From: Chenopodium formosanum
Lineage: Eukaryota > Streptophyta > Magnoliopsida > Caryophyllales > Amaranthaceae
NCBI GenBank assembly: GCA_024500155.1
Contig: CM044857.1
Coordinates: 48,618,001-48,682,000, forward strand
Direction: 5' to 3'
Length of the DNA: 64,000 nt
The translations under genes were made by a program, and so were the position numbers. Under the pieces are notes generated by a model, which saw nothing but the letters and a program-made list of their open reading frames with translations, was not told where the DNA came from and made no database searches. This document shows positions 46,812 to 60,597 of this stretch, piece by piece (position 1 is the first letter of the stretch; every line of letters begins with the position of its first letter).

Positions 46812-47097
46812 GGTGAAAATAGACTGAAATTTAGTACTGTATTAACAAGAAGAGAATAGAATGAAACTAACAAGAATGGGAAAAAAAGAGAGAAAAATAC
46901 TCTAAGTCCATAACTTCAATAAAGAGAATAGAATGGTCGAATAAGACTACAAAAGAGGATTTATAGGCAATGGTCCATGAGTCAAATAATGATAGGACAA
47001 TAAGCAATATATATGTGCCTTGGACGCTTCAATGATGATCTTTATTATTTTTGTAATTTGCTTTAATTTACTTTTGTTGTCACTTTGCTATTTATAA

Positions 47098-47224
47098 GGG
47101 CCAGTTCACATTTATTGAATTGGGCTGAACTGAACTAAACTGAGCTGAAATGAATATTTTATGAGAAAGGGAAATTAGGAGCTGAACTGAATTGAACTGA
47201 AATTAAGTAAATGTGAATAGGCTC
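47098..47224 (-). mobile_element. TTCAG-array MITE, copy 3
   Basis: Starts GGGCCAGTTCAC and ends GTGAATAGGCTC, with TAA on both sides. It is the shortest copy, at 127 bp, and has the core TATTTTATGAGAAAGGGAA. Orientation as copy 2. Confidence 0.88.
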
Positions 47225-47258
47225 TAAGTTTCCATGACTATAATTAGCTTTTTTTCAC

Positions 47259-47260
<2 letters not shown>

Positions 47261-47307
<47 letters not shown>
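47261..47307 (+). repeat. (AAT)n microsatellite
   Basis: About 15 AAT units just downstream of MITE copy 3. Confidence 0.95.
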
Positions 47308-49344
47308 TAAAAAATACTATCATAGAATAATTCTTGTATTAACTTGATGAGGATAATGGATCTAAGGGCTACTCACTTTTGTATGAGCACTTCACTCTTA
47401 ATTGAAAGTGAATATGAAACCTACAATATAAGGTTTGAAGTAGTATTTAAGATAACATAATTTAGGTTTAATAACATAATTAGGCTTGAAATTTAATTTA
47501 GAACTTTGTAAAAATAAAAAGTATAAGGACTATAACTACACCAACCTACTAAATCGGATCAATTTCAAATCAAAATCAAATAGGAGCTACACTTATGTAT
47601 TTGACTTGTTTCAATTGATCAAAAAAACTAAAAACACAACTTCTCTAATCACCATGCATTTTTTCTATTCCCATTGTTTTTTAAATTCACTTATTGTACT
47701 ATCTTGATCAATCTCAGAGTATACATTATAACCTTGATCTAAGTCATGAATGCATGTACCTTAACTTACCCCTTATTCCAACAACCAAAAATACTCATAC
47801 TACCAAATCCATAATTTCTCTTTTCATTCTTTAATAATAAATTAACGTGATGTAATTATAAAGTAATTAATAATTGTACGTCAGTTGTTATTGTCCAGTA
47901 CATTTTCATCGAGGTAAAACCAATTGACAATCCAAATGAGCTTTAAAACTTGAAATAAGGTGAATACCAAGATGTGACTTTAAACATGACTCGATTAACT
48001 ACATGATCATTGTTGCCATAATTTTGATTAATTAACAAAGGCATTATCCTTTACAGTACAAGTAGTAATTAAAAACAATCCTCCAATCATTCCAATGTAA
48101 AACAAAAAACATGTGCTCAACATTTGCATATCAACCAACAATTTCCAAGGTTGATTCCCCTTAAATGAAACCCACGGTTCTTGAAGTATTGAATTGCATA
48201 GTTTAAAACTTTGGTAATAGATATTTATATAATCACCATCACACATGCAAAACAAAAAAAGTTACCCAAATGGACCCATCTTGAACAAGATATATAGTTC
48301 ATCCATGCATGTGATGAAACTTTTCTAAGGCTGCATGCATGTTAAGGAAATTTAAATTCATAATGGATGATGGAAGCATTCTTGATAAAATCCCAACATG
48401 CATCCTACTAGCTAGGCTACTATCAACTCTTCAATTCTTCATGTGCAAAGGGTTCTTGATGAAAAGACTATATAGTCATGGAATTGATATCGACCTCTTG
48501 TTACAAAAGGAGCTGTTGGTCACTCGAATACACCAAATTCGAACTTAATAAGGGCTGAAATTCAAATCTCATCAGCTGGTTGAATATGTAAATATACTTC
48601 CGTCCTCCACAGTGGACCCTTCACTTTATTACTAAAAGAGCCACTCTTGACTCTCGCGACTAGCTTTTTTGAACCTATCCACAAATACATGTATATAGCT
48701 ATAAACTTTGGGAGAAGTTTGTAGATTTTGGAAGAAAAATACATCTCTTAACATTGACAAGACGAGCCTTAACAAATATTCGTAACCCTTTATATAATGC
48801 TTTAATTTGAGAATCCTTAGTGACAATTGATTCATCTTTTGTACTACTACTACAAGCAATGTGGCAATAGGTCGACAATACAAAAAAAAACTAAAACAAA
48901 AAAGTGATAACTACATAAAGTTTTGAAGACAGCATAAGAGTAGTGGAATTAACTAGACATTTATTTGTTGCCTTCTTTTTTGACTAAAAAGACATAAACC
49001 AAACTGAATGGGAAAATATGTATTATTGGGTTGGAGAACACGTCGAATGTGGGGCTTAAAAAGAATAGTTCGTTGATGGTGCTTTCTATGACAACATTTA
49101 TTTTGGAAGGGAAAATTAAAATGGTTAACTTATAGGTTAAGGGGCGAGGGTCGTCATGTATGTATTAATTTATTGAAAATGATATAGGCCAAGTATGAAA
49201 TGTTATAATAAGATGTTGTAAGTGGTGCAACAAGGATTAATGAAGAAACAATATGGAGCACACATAATCTTAGCGGTTCACAATCCAAAAGCATGCAAGA
49301 GAAAGTTTTGTAAATCTTGACAAAATACATATAATAAGGGCTTA
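47308..49344. other. gene-free AT-rich stretch
   Basis: No supported gene. Several short open frames occur but none has a recognisable domain, splice context or codon bias. Confidence 0.5.
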
Positions 49345-49511
49345 GGGCCTGTTCTCTTACGTTGAAATTCAGTTCAGTTCAGTTCAGCTCCTAATTTCCT
49401 TCTCTTATAAAATATTAATTTCAGTTCAATTCAGTTCAGTTCAGTTCAGCTCAGCTCAGTTCAGTTCAGTTCAGTTCAGTTCAGCTGAGTTCAGTCAATG
49501 ATAACAGGCCC
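49345..49511 (+). mobile_element. TTCAG-array MITE, copy 4
   Basis: Starts GGGCCTGTTCTC and ends GATAACAGGCCC, flanked by TTA on both sides (49342-49344, 49512-49514). It has the longest TTCAG array in the window and the core CTCCTAATTTCCTTCTC. Confidence 0.9.
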
Positions 49512-50650
49512 TTAGCTTGTTTGTTTTATCTTCATATTTGAACTTATTTTTATTGTATTATTAGGAAAGATAAGTTTAGAAAATTAAATTTACAACTAAT
49601 AAATAACTCCACCTAAAATAAGTTTTAAAATAAGTTTTTTTTTTCAAAAACACATTGCACACAATTTCAGATAATTTAAGTCAAAATTTAGGAAGATACT
49701 ACGGACTACTTCGTCACATAATACTTCCAAACACAATTAAAGAATTCTTCAAATTAACAAAAATTAATAAAACACAATTAAACAAAAAAACAAAAAATAA
49801 TAAACACAATTAAACAAAAGAGAGAAAGGTCCCAACAGTAGGTCCAAGCTAAAAATTGTACGAAGTAACTCAACATACCATATACGAGTACTATGTAGTA
49901 TATATTGATATCGGAGATAAATATTGTTAAAAAAAATGTTTTAAACACAATATGACAGATTGTTTATATGGGACAAATCAATTCAAGCCATATTTAAACT
50001 GAAGAAATAATAGTATAATTTAACTAAATATTGAGTCGAGCATGAAATCGTCATTAATCACATTAATACAGTGAGCATTATTATTAAAATCATATGTAAT
50101 GCTTGTACTTAGATTTCAGGGTAGTTGATTTCGATATTTATTTATTGATCAAAAAGACAAAAAGCAAAAAAGTAGAAAAAAAATTAATGATTTTTATATG
50201 CAAAGGCACCTTATGGCTTCGACCTAAAATTGCTTTTGTCACATGATTTTGCTTGCGTTAAGGAAGACAATTGTGCTATACTAGCATTATATCTAACTAA
50301 CCAACCTAATTCACGCTCTAATTCAGGCTATTCTACCAATAATTGAGGTTAGTTATTAGGGACTACTTAGACAATTAAACCTTTACTAGATTAATTATAG
50401 CTTATATATAGACTTTAATTTTGCTCTCCATATTGTATGTTTTTTTAAAGTGATTTGGACCTCAAAATGTGCTTCTTTGAATTTCATATCTTGATAAATA
50501 ATTGAGCTAGTGTACCACCAATCATAAGAGGGTTTGATCAATGTATTTAAACTTTAAATGAGGACATACAAAATATTCAATATTTGCAACATTTTAACTT
50601 AATTTTGCTATTTTCAAATACTTGTATTCATCTGACTTCCACTCTAGTAA

Positions 50651-50765
50651 CGGCCTGTTCTCATTAGATTAATTTCAGTTCAGTTCACTTTAGTTCATGT
50701 ATAATGATATTGCTAATGATATAAAGCCAAATTTCATACTTTTAAACTTATATTACAACAATGAC

Positions 50766-50848
<83 letters not shown>

Positions 50849-51302
50849 GGTTATACCATATTTCACTTAATGTATTATATCATATTTCATTATTTGACGA
50901 GCTAGGATTAAAAATAGGATCAAGTTAGTTTTTAAATAAGACTAGCCCAACTCTTTGTTTTTTCTTTTTTTTTTTATTATTTTTTTTTTCATTTTGAGAA
51001 TTTTTTAAAAAGTGTTTTGTGTTCTTTTGTCATTTTAATATTTTATTATTTTTAATTATATAGTATATGTTTTTAAAAAGTTTTGGGGTTCCATGTTTTA
51101 AATATATTTTTCATAAATATTTTAATTATATAGTATATTTCTCTTAAATATTTTAATATGTATATTTGTATATACACATATTTATGATAATAAATAATCA
51201 AAGATCATTAATCCATAGTTAAAAATCACTAATTAATAAGTTCAGTTCAGCTCTAATAAGTTCAGTTCAATTCAGCTCATTTCAATAAATGAGAAAAGGC
51301 CC
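50651..51302 (+). mobile_element. TTCAG-array MITE, copy 5, with replaced or interrupted core
   Basis: Starts CGGCCTGTTCTC and ends GAGAAAAGGCCC between TAA and TAA (50648-50650, 51303-51305). TTCAG arrays are present only at the two ends. The usual core is replaced by about 540 bp of AT-rich DNA holding an (AAT)n microsatellite. Confidence 0.8.
50769..50847 (+). repeat. (AAT)n microsatellite, about 26 units
   Basis: A pure AAT/ATA run, the longest trinucleotide repeat in the window, inside MITE copy 5. Confidence 0.95.
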
Positions 51303-51423
51303 TAAGTGTATCGTTGCTTTGTAAATCATATTTTCAGTACAATGATAGAATATTACTTTTTTAATGGATATTTTGATAAAATATATTTCTTAAATGAGAT
51401 TGATTATACGGAGTATATATTGA

Positions 51424-51610
51424 GGGCATGTTCTCATCAGATTATTTTCAGTTCAGTTCAGTTCAGCTCTAATAAGTTCAGTTCAGTTCTTCTCCTAATT
51501 TCCTTCTCTCACAAAATATTCATTGAAGTTCAGTTTAGCTCAGTTTAGTTCAGTTCAGTTCTAATAAGTTCAGTTCAGTTCAGCTCATTTCAGTAAATGA
51601 AAACAGGCCC
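51424..51610 (+). mobile_element. TTCAG-array MITE, copy 6
   Basis: Starts GGGCATGTTCTC and ends GAAAACAGGCCC. The right flank is TAA and the left TGA, so one base of the duplication has changed. The core CTCCTAATTTCCTTCTC is present. It lies 121 bp from copy 5 in the same orientation. Confidence 0.85.
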
Positions 51611-51613
51611 TAA

Positions 51614-54273
<2,660 letters not shown>

Positions 54274-54364
54274 CTCCCCTCTCCGTCCCTAAATTACATT
54301 CCTACTTCTAACATTTATTCCTTACATAGAGAGAAGTAGGGATGTAATTTAGGGACGGAGGGAG
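54274..54364. mobile_element. short Stowaway MITE, 91 bp, near-perfect hairpin
   Basis: CTCCCCTCTCCGTCCCTAAA at the left pairs with TTTAGGGACGGAGGGAG at the right, and the pairing continues through TTACATTCCTACTTCT, leaving a loop of only about 22 bases. TA lies on both sides. It abuts the (AT)n run. Confidence 0.88.
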
Positions 54365-54366
54365 TA

Positions 54367-55432
54367 TAAAAAGTTGATATTGTGAAAACATTTTATAAAA
54401 CGATTCTAATAAAATTTTACGTGCCTATATTTTGCACAACGTATAAATCGTATTATGTAGTCAAACAAAAGTGATAAATAGTGTAATAATCCCATTATAA
54501 CAATATTATAAAAATGGAGGAAGTATTATACGGGGCAAGGCAACATGCAAGCTAGCCTTTGGAGATAAGCAAGGTAAGTATATAAAAACAATGAAAGATT
54601 TTTTTGTATTGGACAGATTAGGTTTCTTGAATTGAGGAGCATTAGCTACAAACTCATATTTCCAAGATAAGGTTTACAATTAGGAAGGGGAATAAAAACC
54701 TATGTGAGAAGGAAAAGAAATTATTGGTTTAAGAGAAATTGGTTTAAGAGAAAGAATTAAAGTAATACGAGTACTCTGTAACACACTTTGACATATAGTC
54801 ATATATACTCATTAAATAATTAAGGGTAATGCTATATATAGTTCTTAAAAGTATTAAAAAAAACTCTTGAAAATTGTACGAATAAAATTAGAAATTTATC
54901 ACAAAAATACACGTAGATTAGTGTAATTAGTGTACTTTTGTCATAATCTTTTAAATTTAAACAATTTTCAAGAATATTTTTTAATGCTTATATGTAGCCC
55001 TAACGATTATTTATAGCATTTTCCAATAATTTAAAACTGCCTCTATTTTTTTTTTTCCTAATACATTTATTGTAGTCAAATTGAAAGAACTCTGAGTTCA
55101 AGAGAAAAAGGTGAGTTTGGGTGGAACTTGGAAGGAATTGAAGAAACCTGACCACAGAACAACAGATACGGTCATACGGAGTAGAGTACTAATTTAAAGT
55201 AATACGAGTAATATATACTCAGCACCCTTCCCCTTCCCCTTCCCCCCCAAATATCAAAGTACCTAGCTCGTTAACTCAGATCGGGAGGACTTGTGTGAGA
55301 TTTCAGCCAGGTAGAGTCCTTCTCCTTATCACCAAAACAAAACAAACAAAAAAAAGTAACAATATATAGCACATTGACATATTGAAGTATTTTTTAAATA
55401 AAAAGTACTGTAAAACGAGAAAAATAGGTTTT
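54367..55432. other. gene-free stretch
   Basis: AT-rich, with a C-rich patch (CCCTTCCCCTTCCCC) at about 55225. No gene was seen. Confidence 0.5.
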
Positions 55433-55525
55433 TTTTAGAGAGCCATAAAGGCGAGGTGAGAATCAATCCCAAGATCTCTTGAAATCGAAAGAAAAGCTCT
55501 AACCACTTGAGCAGTTGAGCTATCC
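55433..55525 (-). mobile_element. tRNA-derived SINE fragment
   Basis: Read on the minus strand: GGATAGCTCAACTGCTCAAG and TGGTTAGAGC (box A region), then TTTCGATTTCAAGAGATCTTGGGATTGATTC (given by its ends TTTCGATTTC and GGGATTGATTC, box B region), then CACCTCGCCTTTATGGCTCTC and a short A-rich end. This is the layout of plant SINEs. A clear target duplication was not found. Confidence 0.6.
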
Positions 55526-57329
55526 TTCACTGAAAAATCCCAAGAACAATAGTGAAGTACAACGGGTTCAGAAGAATTACAAGGCACATTTGTCGAAGTA
55601 AAATTTTGACCAATAATTTATTTAACAACGAGTATCAAATATCAATAGAAGGAGAAAGTTTAATTTTAGTGGAGGACCTTATACATGCATAAGAAGAGTG
55701 TGGTCTGTGTGACGTAAAAGGTAGTAATAGGTTCTACATAAAGAGTATTCATGGCACGGGTTGCATAATTTGGGTGAGAAATTTTTTCCATTTAAGATAA
55801 CATGACAAATATTTGAAGACTAACCAAAATTGTATGTACCACAATTATATGAGGACGACTAAGGTTGCTAGTATTTATACTTACCCTAGTGGAATTGTTA
55901 CTCGATTAACCCAAAAAGCAAGATCTTCATAGGATTTTAAAGCAACTTACACTAATAAGTTCAAAGCAAATGAAGCAAATAGATTAAACAACACCTCTAA
56001 TAGCTAGAAAATAAAGAAAATTTAATTTCGTCGAAAAGAGATAGATAAGGTCGATTTTATAACCACATTTCCGGGTATATATAATTTGACAACCTAGTAC
56101 ACTATCTTCACCTCTTGTAAGAAGGATGAAAGACATACATTAGGACAATGAACGGAAAGCTACATAACTTGACAACCTAATACGTGCTACGATCTTTTCC
56201 TTGTGTAAGAATTTGAAGGATAATGAGGAGAAATTTAACTTATACCCGAGTGTAGAATGAAAATTGTAAGAAAAGATCAAAATTGAGTATAAGTAACTTA
56301 ACTATCTTGGATATACCGAGTACATACATAAACGATGTCGGTCCATGTTTAAATTAGTATCAATTTGATAAACTCATTTTAAATGAAATTATCCAGTGAC
56401 CAGTGTTGATATTGAATTCAATCAAAAACTAGCTTTATGTGTCTACTAAGTTTTCATCATCGATTTGATTCCATTCAGAATAATTTATGTACAATAGCTA
56501 ATTAAGCTCAACCACAATCATATGAAAAAACTAGTCCAAATTAACATTATTATTGTAGATGCAGAGAAATAAAATTAAATAAATGGAATAATATTGGATT
56601 CCCAATTTCCCATTTAGTACAAAATAAAGGCAAGAAAACAAAAATTCGGTGTAGTGAAAGGATGATTCACCAATATATTGATAAATATAAATCCAAAAAA
56701 AAAAAAAACAAAAAATATTCATTAAATCTCTTATTCAACAAAATCCTGCTTCCTTCTTTGAGACAAACGATTCCCAACTCAAAACCCTAACCCTAATTAT
56801 CCTTTTCTTGCTTATTTCATCAATGAATACCAAGAACTAGAATAGAAAAATAATAAAAATATATATTAATAATACGGAGTAATAATAATAATAATACTCC
56901 TAATAATAATAATATATGTATAAACAAAACCAACAAAAAATTACTTCTAATTACTAGTCTAATACTATACCTTAGGCAAATACAAAATATTGTAAACAAA
57001 AAAAAAAAAAAAAAAAAACCTTAATTGTAATTGAAAGATCAATAACTATAATACTGTATGAGATAATTGCAATTAATTGTCCATTAATTGCAATTCTCAA
57101 TATAATTAACCAACTTTTTTTGGAAATTAAAATTTTAGTTTTTGGGACATGGTGCAATTCATTTTGCATGTTGATTTTTTCCCCTTCCTTTTTGACCACA
57201 ATTCTTGAAAAAATCCCACCAAATTCCCAAGTAATTAATTAATTAATGAAGACCTTAATTTATCATGCTTACCTTGTAGAGAGATCAGATGCATGCAAAA
57301 TGTAACACCAAATTTAATTAATTAATTAA
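55526..57329. other. gene-free stretch and ABI4 3' flank
   Basis: AT-rich. It includes an A run at about 56695-56709, AAT-type repeats near 56880-56915, another A run at about 56998-57017 and (TTAA)n at about 57312-57334 directly beyond the ABI4-like stop codon. No gene was seen. Confidence 0.5.
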
Positions 57330-58508
57330 TTAAATTTGATGATGTTCATTATCAGAGAAGAACAAGAAAGGATCAGTACCATAATCCCAAAGACTGGTTG
57401 TATGATGCATTTGATACTCCTCTAACTCACCACTTAACGGCGTCGGCCATAACGGTGACCCGGGTATTAAGTTAATCAGACCCGGATCCGAATGCCCGAT
57501 TACTTGCGACCCTAATGATAAACTTGAATCAACTGATCCAACCAACGAACTTATCTCGTCACAAAAACTCTTATGATAATAATCTTGAGTACAATACCCA
57601 TTATTATTATTATTATTACTTTGTGGATGATATTGCTGTCCTTGTACAAGGATTTGATCCTGTGTTACCCGATCCACTTCATCTTCCTGGACCCGAATCT
57701 GTTGATGGGTCGGGTCATGATCCACCTCGTTACTATTAGTAGTTGTTGTACTACTACTAGTATTATTAATCAAATTAATACTATCAGTAGTATTATTATT
57801 TTCAACAAGAGGAGGTTGAGAGAAGGGTAGAGATGAAGTAGTAGCGGCCCATTGGACGGGCCCATGAACGATATTCGGACAATACGGGTACTGCAACACT
57901 GACGCCGACGAAGAGGTCAACCCGGACCCGGACCCGGCCCCAAACCCGTCATAAGGAAAAGTCGAGAACGTAAACCCGAACCCATTAGCAGGCTTAGGGA
58001 GAATAGGCCGGAGAGAGTGGGTGGTTCCGGAAGAAGACGACGAAGATCCACGAGAAGATGAAGAATTGGTGGTGGGTCCCCCGGTAGAAGGAGGAGGAGA
58101 AGGTTGTAGATTGAGTTGGGCCCTAGAGCCGTAGAGAATAATAGCAGCGCGGTCGTAGGCACGAGCAGCATCTTCCGCTGTAGCGAAAGTACCCAACCAT
58201 TTCCGAGTACGTTTACGAGGCTCGCGGATCTCGGCGACCCACTTCCCCCAGCTCCGCTGCCGAACGCCTCGGTAGCGGAACTTGTTGTTATCGGGGCCGC
58301 CCTTGCCGCGGCCCCGCTTGTTGGAGGTAGCAGCAGCAGGAGAAGGAGAAGCAGTAGATGGAGAGATGGAAATGTTGTTGAAAGTGGTGGAGGAGGAGGA
58401 GGAAGAGGAGTTGTTGCTAGTAGGAGAGTGGAGAGAAGAGGGTTGTTGTGGTTGTTGTTGTTGTTGTTGTTGTTGTTTGATGATCATCTGATGATGTTGT
58501 TGTTGCAT
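57330..58508 (-). CDS. ABI4: ABI4-like AP2/ERF transcription factor (DREB A-3)
   Basis: An intronless gene of 392 codons. ABI4 mediates ABA, sugar and plastid-to-nucleus signalling and binds CE1-type CACCG elements. A basic segment and KGGPDNNKFRYRGVRQRSWG lead into a single AP2 domain (about residues 78-135) with WVAEIREP, RKRTRKWLGTFATAEDAARA and YGSRAQLNL, nearly the ABI4 sequence. LRPILPKP (about 166) is the next ABI4 motif. The C-terminal activation region has ISSLVGSVDSSLSLG and an acidic end with LWDYGTDPFLFF, as in ABI4. The N-terminus is unlike Arabidopsis ABI4: it has a run of eight Gln (12-19) and seven Ser (34-40). Asn and Ser/Thr tracts lie elsewhere. It is longer than Arabidopsis ABI4 (328 residues). 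DREB A-3 is usually a one-gene subgroup, which supports the symbol. Confidence 0.9.
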   Translation of the reverse strand: MQQQHHQMIIKQQQQQQQQPQQPSSLHSPTSNNSSSSSSSTTFNNISISPSTASPSPAAATSNKRGRGKGGPDNNKFRYRGVRQRSWGKWVAEIREPRKRTRKWLGTFATAEDAARAYDRAAIILYGSRAQLNLQPSPPPSTGGPTTNSSSSRGSSSSSSGTTHSLRPILPKPANGFGFTFSTFPYDGFGAGSGSGLTSSSASVLQYPYCPNIVHGPVQWAATTSSLPFSQPPLVENNNTTDSINLINNTSSSTTTTNSNEVDHDPTHQQIRVQEDEVDRVTQDQILVQGQQYHPQSNNNNNNGYCTQDYYHKSFCDEISSLVGSVDSSLSLGSQVIGHSDPGLINLIPGSPLWPTPLSGELEEYQMHHTTSLWDYGTDPFLFFSDNEHHQI

Positions 58509-59416
58509 GGTAAAGTAATTGAGAGTGCCTCGGAGGGTGGAGTGGAGAGGAGAGGTGGGTTTGTTGCAAAGTGGTGAACAAGGGAGGTGGTGAGGAGGGT
58601 GAAATTCAGAAGCGTGGATGGGGTGTAAATGGTGGGAATAGGCGGTGAGATACTGTACTCTCTTCTGTTTATGCTTTTTTCATTTTAAATTAAACACAGA
58701 GAGATAGATTGTATTTATATTTATATATTGAATTGAATTGAATTGAATTATGTATGAGTCTGTGTGTTTGTATTGAGTATTGACATATTGTAAAGGGTGC
58801 ATGAAAGAGGAGAGAGAAAGTTATTGCAGTGTCAAGGAAGTAATGGAAACAGGCCTCAGATCAACCTTATTACTCATTGGCTTTGGGGGCTCTACTTTTC
58901 TTTCATTTTAGACTTCTGTTTCCAATGCTTTTTTTTTTTTTTTTTTTTGGGAATTTTTTTTGCTATAAAATACTTTGTTTTGGTACAAACAATTTACTTG
59001 GTGTATCATATTACGAGTAGTAATTATTTTGATTGGTTTTTGGTTAAAATCAGAGATTTTATTTAAGGAAAATGTTGAAACTGTTGTTTATAGGGTTTGG
59101 TTAATCTGAATTTGAGTAGTTAATTTGAATCCTAATTGGAAAAGACAGAAATTAAAGTCCGATCCTAGCTAATTTTGAAAGAAACTAAGCTCTCACTACA
59201 AATGATAGTGTATTGAACAAAGCCTAAAAAAAATGTCATGTCTTGATATTTAACACGAACCGTCAAGTTTAAGGTAGCTAAGGGCTTTGTAAGATTATGC
59301 AAACTAGCTAATAAGTTTGATGTATGTATTTATTTATAGTACTCTATAGTTTTGCATTGCTAATATTAGTGTAATAGAGTATTAGAATAACAGGCGTATA
59401 TACTTAATAAAAATTA
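58509..59416. other. ABI4-like promoter and flank
   Basis: The ABI4-like gene reads leftward, so this is its 5' flank. A TA-rich string (ATTTATATTTATATATTGAA on the + strand, about 58711-58730) lies about 200 bp before the start codon and may be the TATA region. GAATT repeats follow it. No second gene was seen. Confidence 0.5.
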
Positions 59417-59970
59417 GGTAAACTTGGTAAAAACCACCTTTTATGTTCAACTTTTTTGAAAAAACCACCTTTTATGTTTTTTTTTTTAAATTAAACCACC
59501 TTTTAAGTATCTAAATTTTTAATTGCACCACCCCTATTTCAAATTATGACGAAAAAATTAACTAAAACGTCAAAGGGGCCCACAACTTGTGACTTTCGCT
59601 CCTAAATCATGTATTTTTTTCACCTCCAAAAACATTTGACCCTCCCCTTTATATATATGCATGACTAAATTGAGTAAAGCTCTAAAAAACCAAACTTAAT
59701 TTTGCTACAAAAATTAAATTGTAGTATTTGTTTATTCTCAAAACCTAAATTGAGGTAATTGAAGTGGATGGTTGAGATGGAAGGGAAAGATTTGCTATGG
59801 TTGATGATTTGGAAGTGGATGGTTGAGATACAATATGTTAGATTTGAAATAGGGGTGGTGCAATAAAAAATTTAGGTACTTAAAAGGTGGTTTAGTTAAA
59901 AAAAAAAAAACTTAAAAGGTGGTTTTTTCAAAAAAGTTGGACAAAAAAGGTGGTTTATACCAATTTTACC
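59417..59970. mobile_element. Mutator-like foldback MITE, 554 bp
   Basis: Inverted ends of about 128 bp (59417-59544 and 59842-59970) start GGTAAACTTGGTAAAAACCA and, inverted, GGTAAAATTGGTATAAACCA. The 9-bp duplication TAAAAATTA lies exactly outside both ends (59408-59416, 59971-59979). Long TIRs with a 9-bp duplication mark MULEs. The interior has GAAGTGGATGGTTGAGAT twice. There is no transposase. Confidence 0.92.
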
Positions 59971-60420
59971 TAAAAATTACTCTGTACTAGCTTAGTTTGA
60001 ATGGACTTCATAAGTAATCAAACAACTATATATGGAGTACACTGTACACCTAAGCTTACATCTTGAAGTTATTTGGTGTTTAATACTCCGTAATTGCTTT
60101 TTTAGCGTTTGTAATCTACTGTAAATTAAATAAAATAAAATAAAAAATCAACATTATTATCCAATTGCTACGGAGTATAAGATACGAGTAAAAAAAAAAA
60201 AAAAAGAGGTTAACAATTAAATTAAGATTGTTAAAAGAGGGGACAATAATCAAAGTCCAAAGTCAAAACTTTTCTAATGGAATCAAAGATACGGAGAATT
60301 TTAATAACCATTCTCTAGTAATGCCATAGTAATTCAAAATATAACTCAAGAAATTAATTGCACACGTTTTGTGGAAGCCAGCATTTCAAAATATATAGAC
60401 CATTAACCATATTAGTTCTA

Positions 60421-60490
60421 CTCCCTCCATTTTTTAATTAGAAGCCTCCCTCCATTTTTTTATCAGAAGCCTATTTCTTTTTAAAGGGAG
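60421..60490. mobile_element. very short Stowaway-like MITE
   Basis: CTCCCTCCATTTTTTAATTA is followed by a second copy of the same end (CTCCCTCCATTTTTTTATC), and the segment closes with AAAGGGAG before TA. TA precedes it. It looks like a deletion derivative with a doubled 5' end. Confidence 0.6.
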
Positions 60491-60597
60491 TAATTAAGTG
60501 TGAAAGACTTTACAAATTGAACTACTGTAAAATTAGAGATCCTTAAAATGAGTTGTTGCTCTTTACCCTAATTTCTCAATGATTAAATATATAAATA

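Noticed and set aside
48339..48548. Small gene of 69 codons (MLRKFKFIMDDGSIL...)
   Set aside because: No recognised domain, no promoter or splice context, and similar chance frames occur across the same AT-rich region.
49345..51610. TTCAG arrays as heat-shock elements
   Set aside because: Heat-shock elements alternate nGAAn and nTTCn. These arrays repeat TTC in one direction every five bases and lie in MITEs, so the resemblance is probably incidental.
57515..58577. Open frames opposite the ABI4-like gene (up to 153 codons)
   Set aside because: Antisense shadows created by triplet repeats and GC-rich coding sequence; they show no domain or codon logic.
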